A DNA stretch of 64,000 nucleotides from Nitrosomonas sp. (GCF_021731985.1 NZ_JAKFWH010000006.1:1-64000); one strand, 5' to 3'; positions 16,345 to 24,135 are shown, counted from the first letter of the stretch. Numbers and translations: made by a program. Notes: generated by a model not told the origin, from the letters alone.

Positions 16345-17256
16345 TGAATTCAGAATATCTTTTGCAATTTTGGTCGCCAGTCCATGCGCCTTAAGGCTAG
16401 GATTGGATGATGCAAAATACAGGGCGAAGAGTGGAGGGCCACTTGGATTTCTTGAATTTCCGCCCCGGTGCAGAATTTTTGGTTCAGTCACTGCGGGAAA
16501 CAAAGTCTTCAATTGCTTTGATACAAATTTCAGCATCTGAGGGTGATCTATATCACGCACATCGCCATTTCCTCCGCCAAACATATCTGATTGTGGATTC
16601 TGGACATAGAATACCTTGCGCCATTCATCAGTCCCAAGTACGCGCGTTAGTGATGCCTCTTTGTCGGCATCAAGTGCGTCTGCGTTCTTTGTTGCCTGTC
16701 GATACAGTCCGGCATACGGGAATAAGTACCAGACATCAATCGCACCGGTTTTAGCAATAGTTTCCAACGTTGACCATTCAACATGCATTCCAAACGGATC
16801 AAGAAACAGTACGGCACGCTCCCGTCTCCAATGATATTGGGTGCACAAGGTTTTCAATGCCTTATTGGCATCGTCCTGGATAATCTCAATGATCTTTCCA
16901 GGATGCTCTGATCTCAAAGCATTCAATGCCATTAACTTCTTCGAGTGAAGCTCGATGAAACAGAATTTATGAAATGCTGGATTGATGTCCAATGCCCTGC
17001 GTGCAGAGCCATCGATAGTTTTATTCTCACCATCGACTTTGATATCGCACCGTCCCGTACCAGCAAAAGCATCGATATATAGACGGGTAAAACTTTGTTT
17101 GCTGAGAACAGTATTGAACGCAGCCAGATATTTCTCTAACGCCCCTAGCTTGATGAGAGTCCAAGCCCCGCCGAAGGAGTGCTGATCGCGTGAGACATTG
17201 TCTAATTCGTCTTCATCTGGCAACAGCCCATTATCACCTCCGATAGGTTCTACCAT
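16339..17256 (-). CDS. tcmP: Three-Cys-motif partner protein TcmP
   Basis: 305 aa. Family pattern: SFGGAWTLIKLGALEKYLAAF, LYIDAFAGTGRC (a methyltransferase-like GTG loop), FCFIELHSKK and VLFLDPFGMHVEW (D-P-F/Y like motif IV), then VWYLFPYAGLYR. The fold looks like an SAM-dependent methyltransferase. TcmP proteins are defined by occurrence with the Gp37/Gp68 protein, here encoded on the opposite strand with overlapping 3' ends. Joint function unknown. Confidence 0.83.
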   Translation of the reverse strand: MVEPIGGDNGLLPDEDELDNVSRDQHSFGGAWTLIKLGALEKYLAAFNTVLSKQSFTRLYIDAFAGTGRCDIKVDGENKTIDGSARRALDINPAFHKFCFIELHSKKLMALNALRSEHPGKIIEIIQDDANKALKTLCTQYHWRRERAVLFLDPFGMHVEWSTLETIAKTGAIDVWYLFPYAGLYRQATKNADALDADKEASLTRVLGTDEWRKVFYVQNPQSDMFGGGNGDVRDIDHPQMLKFVSKQLKTLFPAVTEPKILHRGGNSRNPSGPPLFALYFASSNPSLKAHGLATKIAKDILNSL

Positions 17257-17464
17257 ACACCCCTCTTAGTTCTGTTTAATAATAAAAAATATCATATTTC
17301 CAATTACTTGGTAACGTAAAATTTTTGATAAACTTGAATTCACCGCGATATCGTAAGGGTAAGGGAAAGAACGAAAGGGTAGGCGGTAGAAGGGGTGCGG
17401 TTATAACAGGCAATAAAAACCAGCCGGAGCGGATTAGTGGTCGAATTGGATTAAAATTAAATAG

Positions 17465-17896
17465 TTACACTTCAATTCTAAACTTATATTCTAAATCGGT
17501 TTCCTTAATTGAAACTACTAATTTATATTCACCAAGTTGCGTAACCTTAAATGGAACAAATTTTGCAATTAAATTAGCTTCTTTATGTGCGCTATTAATT
17601 CCTTCATCAACTATATGACCTAATTCACTATTTTCTATTAATACCGTGGTATCTGGCGCATATAGACTTATATTTACTGCAAAACTACCTTCAAAACCAA
17701 CTAAACTAGCTAATATAGAAACACTTGGAATCATGACAGCCGCTTCTTTGGAAAGGGCTGGTATATCAGTAGGTAAAGTAATGACAATTCGATCTCTTGG
17801 GTATAGGCCGATTATGATAGGACGATTATTCAATTCAAGTCGAATATCTTCTGCCAAATAAAACTTTACTTCTTTTTTTTGAGATGTTTTTTTCAT
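17465..17896 (-). CDS. Hypothetical protein resembling DUF6941-type
   Basis: 143 aa, AT-rich gene. VKFYLAEDIRLELNNRPIIIGLYPRD resembles the start of a small family (AEDIR-E...IG-Y) of unknown function; the rest is beta-rich. Its start overlaps the HicB stop by 4 bp, so it is the third gene of the HicA-HicB operon and may belong to that unit. Family name is from memory and uncertain. Confidence 0.55.
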   Translation of the reverse strand: MKKTSQKKEVKFYLAEDIRLELNNRPIIIGLYPRDRIVITLPTDIPALSKEAAVMIPSVSILASLVGFEGSFAVNISLYAPDTTVLIENSELGHIVDEGINSAHKEANLIAKFVPFKVTQLGEYKLVVSIKETDLEYKFRIEV

Positions 17897-18456
17897 TGCT
17901 GGGTAATAAAATGTTCTGAGGGAGTGTTTTCCGCCATACTAATTGTCTTTCCTTTAAAAGCAATCATTTGTTTATTGCTAATAGTTTGAGGCGGGTAAGC
18001 GACTAAAATCGTATTACGCAAGTCATTTTTGATAGAAAAGAATTGGTCTTGTATGGATTTTAAAAAAACATGCTCTGTATTTTTACAACCAACATACTCA
18101 GAGATTGCTGAGACAATCAGTTGATTAATACTGGTATCTTCTAATTCCGCTAATTCTGCAATTTGTTTATGCAGTCCGCGTGGTATACGCAATGCTATCT
18201 TTCCACTATAGCCAGAATAATCTATTGGCTCCCTAACAGGATAGCCATTAGATAGAGAACTTTCTAGCCAAGAGAAAGCAGCTTCATTCAAATTATCGAG
18301 TGCCTCTTGCGGGGTATCTCCTTCAGCAAAACAACCTGGAAATTCTTGTATCAATGCTGTAAACCCGCCAGTCACGTCCGGAATAAGTTGTCGAGCATAG
18401 GGTTTCCTCAAAATATCTTTTATTTTGTCTAAGTGATGTTTATTGGTTTTTTTCAT
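17893..18456 (-). CDS. hicB: HicB-family antitoxin
   Basis: 187 aa from ATG 18456 (MKKTNKHHLD); ATG 18465 is the track start. The N-terminal HicB fold is visible as YARQLIPDVTGGFTALIQEFPGCFAEGDTPQEALDNL, followed by a ribbon-helix-helix-like GKIALRIPRGLHKQIAELAE. Longer than a minimal HicB because of a C-terminal extension of about 60 residues. Encoded directly after the HicA-like toxin with a short overlap, the usual order for hicAB. Confidence 0.82.
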   Translation of the reverse strand: MKKTNKHHLDKIKDILRKPYARQLIPDVTGGFTALIQEFPGCFAEGDTPQEALDNLNEAAFSWLESSLSNGYPVREPIDYSGYSGKIALRIPRGLHKQIAELAELEDTSINQLIVSAISEYVGCKNTEHVFLKSIQDQFFSIKNDLRNTILVAYPPQTISNKQMIAFKGKTISMAENTPSEHFITQQ

Positions 18457-18748
18457 CTGATTCATTTTCTATTAAAAATAATTCCCATTCATCAACATCG
18501 TTAATAAGAAAATCAATAATATTTCTCGCTGTTCCAGGTTTGAGTTCATCCCGATGAGGGATACTTAATGAACCGTTTAGCCGTGGCGGGATATTTTTCC
18601 TTTCATAATAAGGTTCCTTACCATGATTCTCTTTTAAGCGACCTAATTTTTTAGCAATATTAACTAAAATCTTAGAGTTAATATTGAAGGGGGACTTACG
18701 TAAACTACTCAACTGTTTCTTAATTTCAGATAATTTCTTCTTGTTCAT
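18440..18748 (-). CDS. hicA: HicA-like mRNA interferase toxin
   Basis: 102 aa. LSIPHRDELKPGTARNIIDFL matches the C-terminal half of HicA (IPxH-ELxxGTxRxIL). The preceding KKLGRLKENHGKEPYYERKN replaces the usual G-S-H-H segment, with one His retained. Ribosome-independent RNA cleavage is the family activity. First gene of a three-gene AT-rich operon with HicB. Likely stabilises the prophage or acts in abortive infection. Confidence 0.7.
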   Translation of the reverse strand: MNKKKLSEIKKQLSSLRKSPFNINSKILVNIAKKLGRLKENHGKEPYYERKNIPPRLNGSLSIPHRDELKPGTARNIIDFLINDVDEWELFLIENESDEKNQ

Positions 18749-18860
18749 GATATCACAGGCAATATCATAAGCAAGTAATCGGAAGGAAAGAGATTTTATT
18801 TAACATTAATTTTATGACCTGATAATTATCTAAAACTTCCTCTCATTGATCACTATAATT

Positions 18861-18926
18861 TTAGGTCTTCTTGCGCATCCCCATAAACCCAACCAACCCC
18901 AACCCGGCCAGCAGCATCGCGTAGGT
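18861..18926 (-). pseudogene. Relic of a PEP-CTERM sorting tail
   Basis: The minus strand encodes TYAMLLAGLGLVGFMGMRKKT then a stop: the transmembrane and Arg-rich end of a PEP-CTERM signal, nearly identical to the tail of the intact protein at 21307 (TYAMLLAGLGLVGFM). Nothing upstream is in frame; the secreted gene at 18938 now abuts it. It is a 3' remnant of a lost exosortase substrate gene. Confidence 0.75.
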
Positions 18927-18937
18927 GTGTTATGAAA

Positions 18938-19303
18938 TCACCAGACTTTTGTCGCTGTAATCTTATAGCCATCCGGCAACAAACATTCATATCCAATATT
19001 GGGGATGCAAGATACTTGTGTTATTTCAGCGATTGTATCCGTTTTAATTTCTATATCAGAGATTATATTGCCTTCTCCGGTGATATTGGTGATACGGGCT
19101 TTATTATCTGTCCTTGTACCTCTTGAAGCCACCCAATCTCCCCCATAATCGTCGTTATACACAGCAACAATAATCATTTCATTGTTATTTTCGGAAACAA
19201 TGGCATATCCGTAAGGTTTTATTTCCCAAATGCCATCGAATGGCCCAGCCGCGAATGACTGCGCGGGTACAAGTAACAAAAGCGCTATAAGAAATTTTTT
19301 CAT
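18938..19303 (-). CDS. Small secreted protein of unknown function
   Basis: 121 aa from ATG 19303 (MKKFLIALLLLVPAQSFA), preceded by GGAGAAAATATT. Clear Sec signal peptide, mature part beginning AGPFDGIWEIKPYGYAIVSE; two Cys (SCIPNIGYEC) could form a disulfide. No family recognised. Cargo gene next to a PEP-CTERM relic. Confidence 0.65.
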   Translation of the reverse strand: MKKFLIALLLLVPAQSFAAGPFDGIWEIKPYGYAIVSENNNEMIIVAVYNDDYGGDWVASRGTRTDNKARITNITGEGNIISDIEIKTDTIAEITQVSCIPNIGYECLLPDGYKITATKVW

Positions 19304-19357
19304 AATATTTTCTCCTAATTTGATCATTTCTGTTTTATAAACGTATTAACCAAATAT

Positions 19358-20632
19358 CTAGTCGCTTACCGAAACCAACTCGTCCCAATCAGTTGTGTAT
19401 CCTGGGCTTCTACTACCCTGTTTCATCTTCCATAACTGATCAGTACCTTCGGATGCTAACTTAATAGTGCCTTTGCCCATCCTGGCGTTAATTTGATCTA
19501 TAACTTTCATCAATCTTTTCGACTTGCTATCTTCCAGCCGGAGCCCAAACAGATCGGTTTGCCGATGCTCGCTATCTACCAAGTCGGATAGCATCACCCC
19601 AGCTTTGTTGTATTTATAGCCGCGCCGGTAGATTTTGTGGAGTCCCCAAAGGGCAACTTTGGTCAGCAAGATAGTATCTGCAGATTGAGTTGGCAGCTTG
19701 ATCTTGAAATCGTTATGATAGTTCTCTTCCGGCTTATTGAATCTGCTGGTGGTGATGAATACCTGCACCGATCCGGCATACGATTGCTGCCGGCGTAATT
19801 TCTCTGCCGCTCTGGCGATGTGTGAGGAAACCGATTCTTCCAGGCTAGCGAGATCTTTTACCGTGATTCCGAAAGATCGAGAACTGATGATCTGCTTCTT
19901 GGGAGGCGATATTTCTTCCATTGCTATGCAGGGTGTACCATTAATCTCATGAATAGTTTTTTCCATGACCACGCTAAAATCCTCCCTCAATCGCTTTGGA
20001 TTTGCGTGTTTCAGGTCTAATACTGTCTTAATGCCATGTTTATTGAGTCGTGGTGCCAGGCGCCTGCCGATTCCCCATACTTCTCCAACTTCAATGCGGC
20101 TGAGCCACTCGTCATGGAGGGTAGGGGATAATGAATTAAGATCGCACACGCCGCTGAACTCTGGATTTTTCTTGGCAATATGGTTTGCCAGCTTTGAGAG
20201 CGTTTTGGTTGACCCAATTCCTACGCATACCGGAAGTCCTGTGCATTGTTTGATTCTTTGTCTGATGCCATGGCCATAAGTAGATTGATTCTGAAATCCG
20301 GTGAGATCGAGAAAGCATTCATCAATCGAGTAGATTTCCTGATTAGGGCTGTATTCAGAGAGTATGCTCATCACTCGACTGCTCATGTCGGCATAGAGTG
20401 TGTAATTGGATGAATAAGCAATGATTCCATGTTTCTTTGCCAAATCCTTCATCTCGAACCATGGCTGACCCATCTTAACGCCCAGGGCTTTGACTTCATT
20501 GCTTCTTGCTACCGCGCAGCCATCATTATTCGAAAGAACGACAACAGGCACGCCCTCAAGCTTTGGATTAAATACCCGCTCGCAACTCACGTAAAAATTA
20601 TTGACATCGATGAGGGCAATTAAGCGGGGCAT
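19358..20632 (-). CDS. umuC: UmuC-type DNA polymerase V catalytic subunit
   Basis: 424 aa Y-family translesion polymerase. Active-site motifs: [20 protein letters not shown] with the first Asp, [15 protein letters not shown], and [14 protein letters not shown] with the catalytic D-E pair; then the HhH/little-finger region. The C-terminus [20 protein letters not shown] and [26 protein letters not shown] is the usual UmuC end. No umuD is found on either side, so it must use a chromosomal UmuD or work alone. No clear LexA box was identified upstream. A second, diverged 3' fragment lies at 58021-58257. Confidence 0.92.
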   Translation of the reverse strand: MPRLIALIDVNNFYVSCERVFNPKLEGVPVVVLSNNDGCAVARSNEVKALGVKMGQPWFEMKDLAKKHGIIAYSSNYTLYADMSSRVMSILSEYSPNQEIYSIDECFLDLTGFQNQSTYGHGIRQRIKQCTGLPVCVGIGSTKTLSKLANHIAKKNPEFSGVCDLNSLSPTLHDEWLSRIEVGEVWGIGRRLAPRLNKHGIKTVLDLKHANPKRLREDFSVVMEKTIHEINGTPCIAMEEISPPKKQIISSRSFGITVKDLASLEESVSSHIARAAEKLRRQQSYAGSVQVFITTSRFNKPEENYHNDFKIKLPTQSADTILLTKVALWGLHKIYRRGYKYNKAGVMLSDLVDSEHRQTDLFGLRLEDSKSKRLMKVIDQINARMGKGTIKLASEGTDQLWKMKQGSRSPGYTTDWDELVSVSD

Positions 20633-20947
20633 GATTTACTCTATTAATATTTTTCGTGTTCTGGCGTACAAAATAGAAGATAAAATGAATTCAGCATCCG
20701 AAAAGTTCATATCGCTCTCATCCAGAGTGGCCTCCCAGCCGACTTTGCTTTGGGGTGTGAAGAAGGCTGGGTTTATTTTCATTCTTTATTTTTCTTCCGG
20801 ACCTGGTTCTGGAACAGGATCTGGATCTGGCTTTATGGGAAAAGCCAGATCCAGATGGTTGCAATTGCAATCAGCGCAGTAAAGATTAGTGGCTTAGTCG
20901 GAAAAATTGCCTTTTCCTGATTCTATAGCAGCATATTATGAATTAAC
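20633..20947. other. Intergenic region with a perfect hairpin, no gene
   Basis: About 315 bp. Contains ATCTGGATCTGGCTTT at 20819-20834 and its exact complement at 20841-20856 (16-bp stem, 6-base loop). No U-run follows on either strand, so it is not a standard terminator. A minus-strand frame through it reads KPDPDPVPEPGPEEK, like the proline linker of the PEP-CTERM protein at 21307, but there is no start codon. Confidence 0.5.
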
Positions 20948-21244
20948 TTATTTTTTACCGTATGGTATCCAGTCTAGCTTTTCATCTAAAAAGGCAATCC
21001 TATATGAAAGACATCGACGCTCAGCGAGAGTCACAAGCAAACTTAAGGTATGCACTTCGGTGCCCAGGTCTAATAGCCAACAGTTTTCGCCGAGCGCTTC
21101 AAGATTTTCGCCAGTATTCGAGAGATTTTTGCATCTCTCTCTATAAATACGTGAAATTTCGTCTAAAGCGAGACTAGCTTCATGAGGAATGCTTCCTTGG
21201 GAATCCTTTTCTGGTCTGAATATTTGTAAAATTGCTTGTTTCAT
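20948..21244 (-). CDS. Hypothetical protein
   Basis: 98 aa from ATG 21244 (MKQAILQIFRPEKDSQ). Helical, with LALDEISRIYRERCKNL and a His/Leu-rich middle. No signal peptide or known motif. Between umuC and a PEP-CTERM gene in the cargo segment. Confidence 0.45.
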   Translation of the reverse strand: MKQAILQIFRPEKDSQGSIPHEASLALDEISRIYRERCKNLSNTGENLEALGENCWLLDLGTEVHTLSLLVTLAERRCLSYRIAFLDEKLDWIPYGKK

Positions 21245-21306
21245 AATGTTTATGGCGCTGATTATGATTTTTTCAATTTTTCTTTCCAAGATACGATTAC
21301 CGCAAG

Positions 21307-22071
21307 CTACTGTTGTCTATTCCTACGCCGCACCATAAACCCAACTAATCCAAGACCTGCCAGCAGCATCGCGTAGGTGGATGGCTCTGGTACCGGCGAC
21401 ACTGGATCAGGATCTGGAATAAAAACTGGCGGCAGCGTTACATTAATGTTGTCTATCGCTAGGAAATTGGTGGTGTCTTTCGTGATTGTTACGCTTGCTA
21501 GATTGGTGAATCCTGTCAGATCGTGGTGAGTGAAATCATTCCCAATCTGAATATCGCTATTAAGGGCGGTGGCATCAAGTCCCACAGATTGACTGATTGA
21601 GCCGCCGCCTACAAAATTACCAGTAATGGTAGCCTGAGTCTCACCATAACCAGCCTGCCACATAACCAAGTCCAAGCCATTGAGAGAAAACGGTTCATTG
21701 CTGGCAAGATTGAACGTTAATGATGGAGAAAACATAGCGTAATCGGTCCCGTTCCAAGCTGTCAGGAACGTATCTATTGCAGCCCCAGAAAGCCCCGGAT
21801 TGCTGCCCCAATTTTGCATATCAACAAAAATTAATCCATTATCAGCTCCGATAGATGGATTTAAACCTACGCCGCTACTAGCGAATTGGAATCCTCCAAT
21901 AGAAGCTACTGCGCTATTGATAAGCACTGTCGACGCACTATCATGAGAATACTCTCCCGGCATATAGTTGCCAGCCAAGCCATCAAAAGTGATTGTTTCT
22001 GCCGCTGAATTTGATGCTAGCCCTATTGATAAAACACTTGCTATTGATGCTGCTATTAGTTTTTTCTTCAT
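21307..22071 (-). CDS. PEP-CTERM exosortase-sorted surface/exported protein
   Basis: 254 aa. N-terminal signal peptide (KKKLIAASIASVLSIGLASNSAAE), a beta-rich Gly/Asn/Ser body, a proline linker (IPDPDPVSP) and the sorting tail VPEPSTYAMLLAGLGLVGF-VRRRNRQQ: PEP motif, membrane helix and basic end. Exosortase (host-encoded, none seen here) should cleave the tail and release or anchor the protein, often with exopolysaccharide. The body has no enzyme motif. Transcribed opposite to the rightward phage genes, just downstream of the repressor, where lysogenic expression is likely. Confidence 0.88.
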   Translation of the reverse strand: MKKKLIAASIASVLSIGLASNSAAETITFDGLAGNYMPGEYSHDSASTVLINSAVASIGGFQFASSGVGLNPSIGADNGLIFVDMQNWGSNPGLSGAAIDTFLTAWNGTDYAMFSPSLTFNLASNEPFSLNGLDLVMWQAGYGETQATITGNFVGGGSISQSVGLDATALNSDIQIGNDFTHHDLTGFTNLASVTITKDTTNFLAIDNINVTLPPVFIPDPDPVSPVPEPSTYAMLLAGLGLVGFMVRRRNRQQ

Positions 22072-22143
22072 TTTTATTTTCTTTTAATTAAGTTCTTGCA
22101 CTTACATTCTTCTTCATCGCACCACTCGTTTAAAAAAACAACG

Positions 22144-22587
22144 TTATTTGTCTCCATTAACATCATTTTTCTTTGGTTTTCCTGTCGAATCAGCAAATCT
22201 TCTAACGATTTTTTTTAAATCAGGACGATGATCTTTTTTTATTTTCATCACCGCTCTGATTATCTCTATCTGATCGAAATCTAAATTGTTCTTTTCAATA
22301 CCAAGCAGATCTAATAGATCTTTATCTTCTGAAGTTTCCTCTATCGACGGGACGGGTGGTTTCTCTTTTAATCCCCAATGCTCTGGGCCTACCACATCAG
22401 AAAAATAATCCCAAAGCTTTGGCAATTTATCTTTAGAGATCGACCCTTTCTTTATCCAATCGTGTATCGATGGCGGCTGTATGCCGAAATAGTCAGCAAT
22501 CTCTTTCTTTGACGAAACAGCGCCAGAAGCTATTTTTAATTTGATAGCTTCAGCTATTGCGTAACCCAATTCTTTTCCTTTAAGCAT
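22144..22587 (-). CDS. CI-like phage repressor
   Basis: 147 aa. The N-terminal HTH is SKKEIADYFGIQPPSIHDWIKKGSISKDKL; the C-terminal part is a short acidic/basic helix region (DLLDLLGIEKNNLDFDQIEIIRAVMKI). There is no LexA-type Ser/Lys peptidase domain, so induction would have to use another route such as an antirepressor. Divergent from the Cro-like gene with three operators in and near the gap. One operator (22580-22594) covers its own start codon, implying autoregulation. Confidence 0.8.
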   Translation of the reverse strand: MLKGKELGYAIAEAIKLKIASGAVSSKKEIADYFGIQPPSIHDWIKKGSISKDKLPKLWDYFSDVVGPEHWGLKEKPPVPSIEETSEDKDLLDLLGIEKNNLDFDQIEIIRAVMKIKKDHRPDLKKIVRRFADSTGKPKKNDVNGDK

Positions 22588-22594
22588 CGCCTAA
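22580..22594. promoter_or_regulatory. Operator, right control region, site 3 (over repressor start)
   Basis: TTAAGCATCGCCTAA, matching the TTAGGC-N3-GCCTAA operator in 11 of 12 half-site bases. It overlaps the repressor ATG (22587), where binding would block translation initiation region transcription or elongation. Confidence 0.6.
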
Positions 22595-22614
22595 TTTTCG
22601 ACCCAAAAAAGAAT

Positions 22615-22629
22615 ATAGGCAATTCCTAT
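22615..22629. promoter_or_regulatory. Operator, right control region, site 2
   Basis: ATAGGCAATTCCTAT, the most diverged copy (9 of 12 half-site bases). It abuts the -35 of the rightward promoter exactly as site 2 does at the leftward promoter, and covers a possible -10 (TATATT) of a weak repressor promoter. Confidence 0.6.
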
Positions 22630-22656
22630 TGACAATTATTAGGCGTGGCCTAATAA
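22629..22656 (+). promoter_or_regulatory. Rightward early promoter (pR-like)
   Basis: TTGACA at 22629-22634, 16-nt spacer, TAATAA at 22651-22656. The spacer and -10 contain operator site 1. The whole promoter closely matches the leftward one at 15.4 kb (TTGACAA...TTAGGC-TGGCCTAATA in both). Confidence 0.75.
22639..22653. promoter_or_regulatory. Operator, right control region, site 1
   Basis: TTAGGCGTGGCCTAA, a perfect 6-3-6 inverted repeat within the rightward promoter spacer and -10. Confidence 0.8.
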
Positions 22657-22664
22657 TGTTAAAC

Positions 22665-22916
22665 ATGAATACAGAAACCGTTAATTATCATTTAAAAAAT
22701 GCATGCGAAATAGTTGGCGGGCAATGTACTTTGGCGCGCTTGCTACAAGTCTCATGCCCAACAGTTAACCAATGGATACACGGTATAAGGCCAATTCCAG
22801 CGAAGCGGTGCCCTGAAATTGAAAAATTAGTAAATGGGAAAGTTAAATGCGAGCAATTGCGAGCTGATATCGACTGGTCGTATCTACGCCAAACAAATTC
22901 AGAAGAAGCGGCATGA
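22665..22916 (+). CDS. Cro/YdaS-like transcription regulator
   Basis: 83 aa from ATG 22665. HTH: ALRLLQ-type pattern in CTLARLLQVSCPTVNQWIHGIRPIPAKRCPEIEKL, as in YdaS/Cro-like phage regulators. The ORF track starts at a TTG inside the promoter. With the -10 ending at 22656, transcription should begin at about 22663-22665, so the message is probably leaderless; the alternative ATG 22656 would lie in the promoter itself. First gene of the rightward operon. Confidence 0.78.
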   Translation: MNTETVNYHLKNACEIVGGQCTLARLLQVSCPTVNQWIHGIRPIPAKRCPEIEKLVNGKVKCEQLRADIDWSYLRQTNSEEAA

Positions 22917-22957
22917 TTTTTCATCATTCCAGTTTAGAAACATTGTCGAGGTAAGTC

Positions 22958-23554
22958 ATGCAACATAAATCGCATAAAAGATCGTGGATTTCAGTTGTTT
23001 CTGACCATGTTGAAGAGTGGAAATCAGCAAATAAGTGGAGCCGCGAAACTGCAGCGGAGGCGATAGTCAACAAATACCATGAGGTTTATCCAAACGGATT
23101 GCCTGGGGTGGAAGAGTTCTCAAGTCACCCTGACATATTCACGCGCAATCGGGTAAATGCAACGCGCATATTCCGCTGGCTTGATGACCGTACAAAAGAC
23201 AAAAACTTCCTTGATTCAAACTTTCTCTCAGTGATCCTGCAAGCATTGCCAGATGACATAAGGCTTCATTGTTTGAATGAAATGCTGCGGTCAATGGATA
23301 TTGTTGCTGAATCAGTTTGGCAGCAAGTAAAAACCTCTGAAGATAAGCCAATTTCGCACTTAAAGGCATTGATAAAAGAAGGCTCGGAAGCCTGTAATGC
23401 GCTGACAGACTTACTTGATGGAGAAACATACGAAGAGTTGGCTAAGGCTCAACAGGAATTAGCAGAACTCGAACGAAGTGCAAAAATTTCCAGGTTATCA
23501 GTAAATGCAAAATTATCAGCCTTGAATGTACAGCCAATCAAAGGCAGTAAATAA
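22958..23554 (+). CDS. Hypothetical early regulator-like protein
   Basis: 198 aa, ribosome site GAGG before ATG 22958. Helical N-terminus (WISVVSDHVEEWKSANKWSRETAAEAIVNKYHE) and a late coiled coil (EELAKAQQELAELERSAKI). Position directly after the Cro-like gene is that of CII- or YdaT-like genes, but no defining motif is seen. Confidence 0.55.
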   Translation: MQHKSHKRSWISVVSDHVEEWKSANKWSRETAAEAIVNKYHEVYPNGLPGVEEFSSHPDIFTRNRVNATRIFRWLDDRTKDKNFLDSNFLSVILQALPDDIRLHCLNEMLRSMDIVAESVWQQVKTSEDKPISHLKALIKEGSEACNALTDLLDGETYEELAKAQQELAELERSAKISRLSVNAKLSALNVQPIKGSK

Positions 23555-23668
23555 CAGAATTCATGTGAACCTCACTAGACCATGAATAAACCTCTTAACC
23601 CAAGTGCTGGAAACAGCATCAAAACGATACGAGATATCGGTGGAGTGTTGAATTGGGTTTCATACACA

Positions 23669-23737
23669 AGAGCTGTATTAGTGGTAGCACATGCAATTCC
23701 TTCATGTGCGCAGGTTCGATTCCTGCCAGCTCTTCCC
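23669..23737 (+). tRNA. tRNA-like structure, D-arm degenerate
   Basis: Acceptor AGAGCTG pairs perfectly with CAGCTCT (7/7); the T-arm is canonical (GCAGG-TTCGATT-CCTGC), followed by discriminator T and CCC in place of CCA. The central part GCACATG-CAATTCCTT-CATGTGC makes a 7-bp stem with a 9-nt loop rather than a standard anticodon arm. The D-arm (TTAGTGGTA) lacks a proper stem. It is 7 nt shorter than normal between acceptor and T-arm. Probably a degenerate or unusual phage tRNA; no anticodon is assigned. Confidence 0.45.
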
Positions 23738-23750
23738 GGTTTTACAGCAG

Positions 23751-23796
23751 CCCAGTGCGTTTTGTTTTACTCCTTGTTTAGCGCACTGGGTTTTTT
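23751..23796 (+). terminator. Rho-independent terminator after the tRNA-like element
   Basis: CCCAGTGCG / CGCACTGGG stem with a long A/T loop, then TTTTTT. It ends the first segment of the rightward early transcript. Confidence 0.75.
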
Positions 23797-23817
23797 ATTC
23801 CTTACTACATTTTTTGA

Positions 23818-24135
23818 TTACACAAGAAAAGACATGACATTAAATGCAACACCAATAACCTGCATAGAAAATCCTGCAATAAGAAGTCTCGTGCCAATTT
23901 TTTCTGCTTCTATTGCCTGTCCATGCATACCGTACATTTGAATATTCGGAATGGCTTCGCCTCTTTTTATGGCTGCGGAAATTTGTGCATTCAGATCGAG
24001 GGCTTCAACTGCGAAAGAAAGTGCTTTTAGTATTTTAGTGACCCGCAATGACACAAGGATAGTGCCAGCAAACATGAAGACAGCACTCAACATTTTTAAT
24101 GAATCAACTTCAATAATTTCAAAAGGAATAACCAT
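23818..24135 (-). CDS. Two-TM membrane protein, leftward
   Basis: 105 aa: a first hydrophobic segment (MLSAVFMFAGTILVSLRV), an amphipathic middle (LNAQISAAIKRGEAIPNIQMYGM) and a second one (LLIAGFSMQVIGVAFNVM). Its ATG overlaps that of the rightward gene at 24134. A ribosome site AAAAGG lies upstream on the minus strand. Opposite to its neighbours, so possibly expressed in the lysogen, perhaps as an exclusion protein; no motif proves this. Confidence 0.5.
   Translation of the reverse strand: MVIPFEIIEVDSLKMLSAVFMFAGTILVSLRVTKILKALSFAVEALDLNAQISAAIKRGEAIPNIQMYGMHGQAIEAEKIGTRLLIAGFSMQVIGVAFNVMSFLV

Noticed and set aside
20601-20882. 93-aa plus-strand ORF with PGSGTGSGSGF
   Set aside because: Starts inside umuC antisense and reads through the 16-bp hairpin; the Gly/Ser run is a product of the repeat. 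Not umuD.
23669-23737. Assigning tRNA-Gly(TCC) to the first tRNA-like element
   Set aside because: The triplet is in a 9-nt loop with wrong flanking bases and the D-arm is missing; an anticodon would be guesswork.
23582-23941. 119-aa ORF on the plus strand
   Set aside because: Its frame translates the tRNA-like element, the terminator hairpin and the antisense of the 23818 membrane protein. The start segment is protein-like for only about 25 residues.
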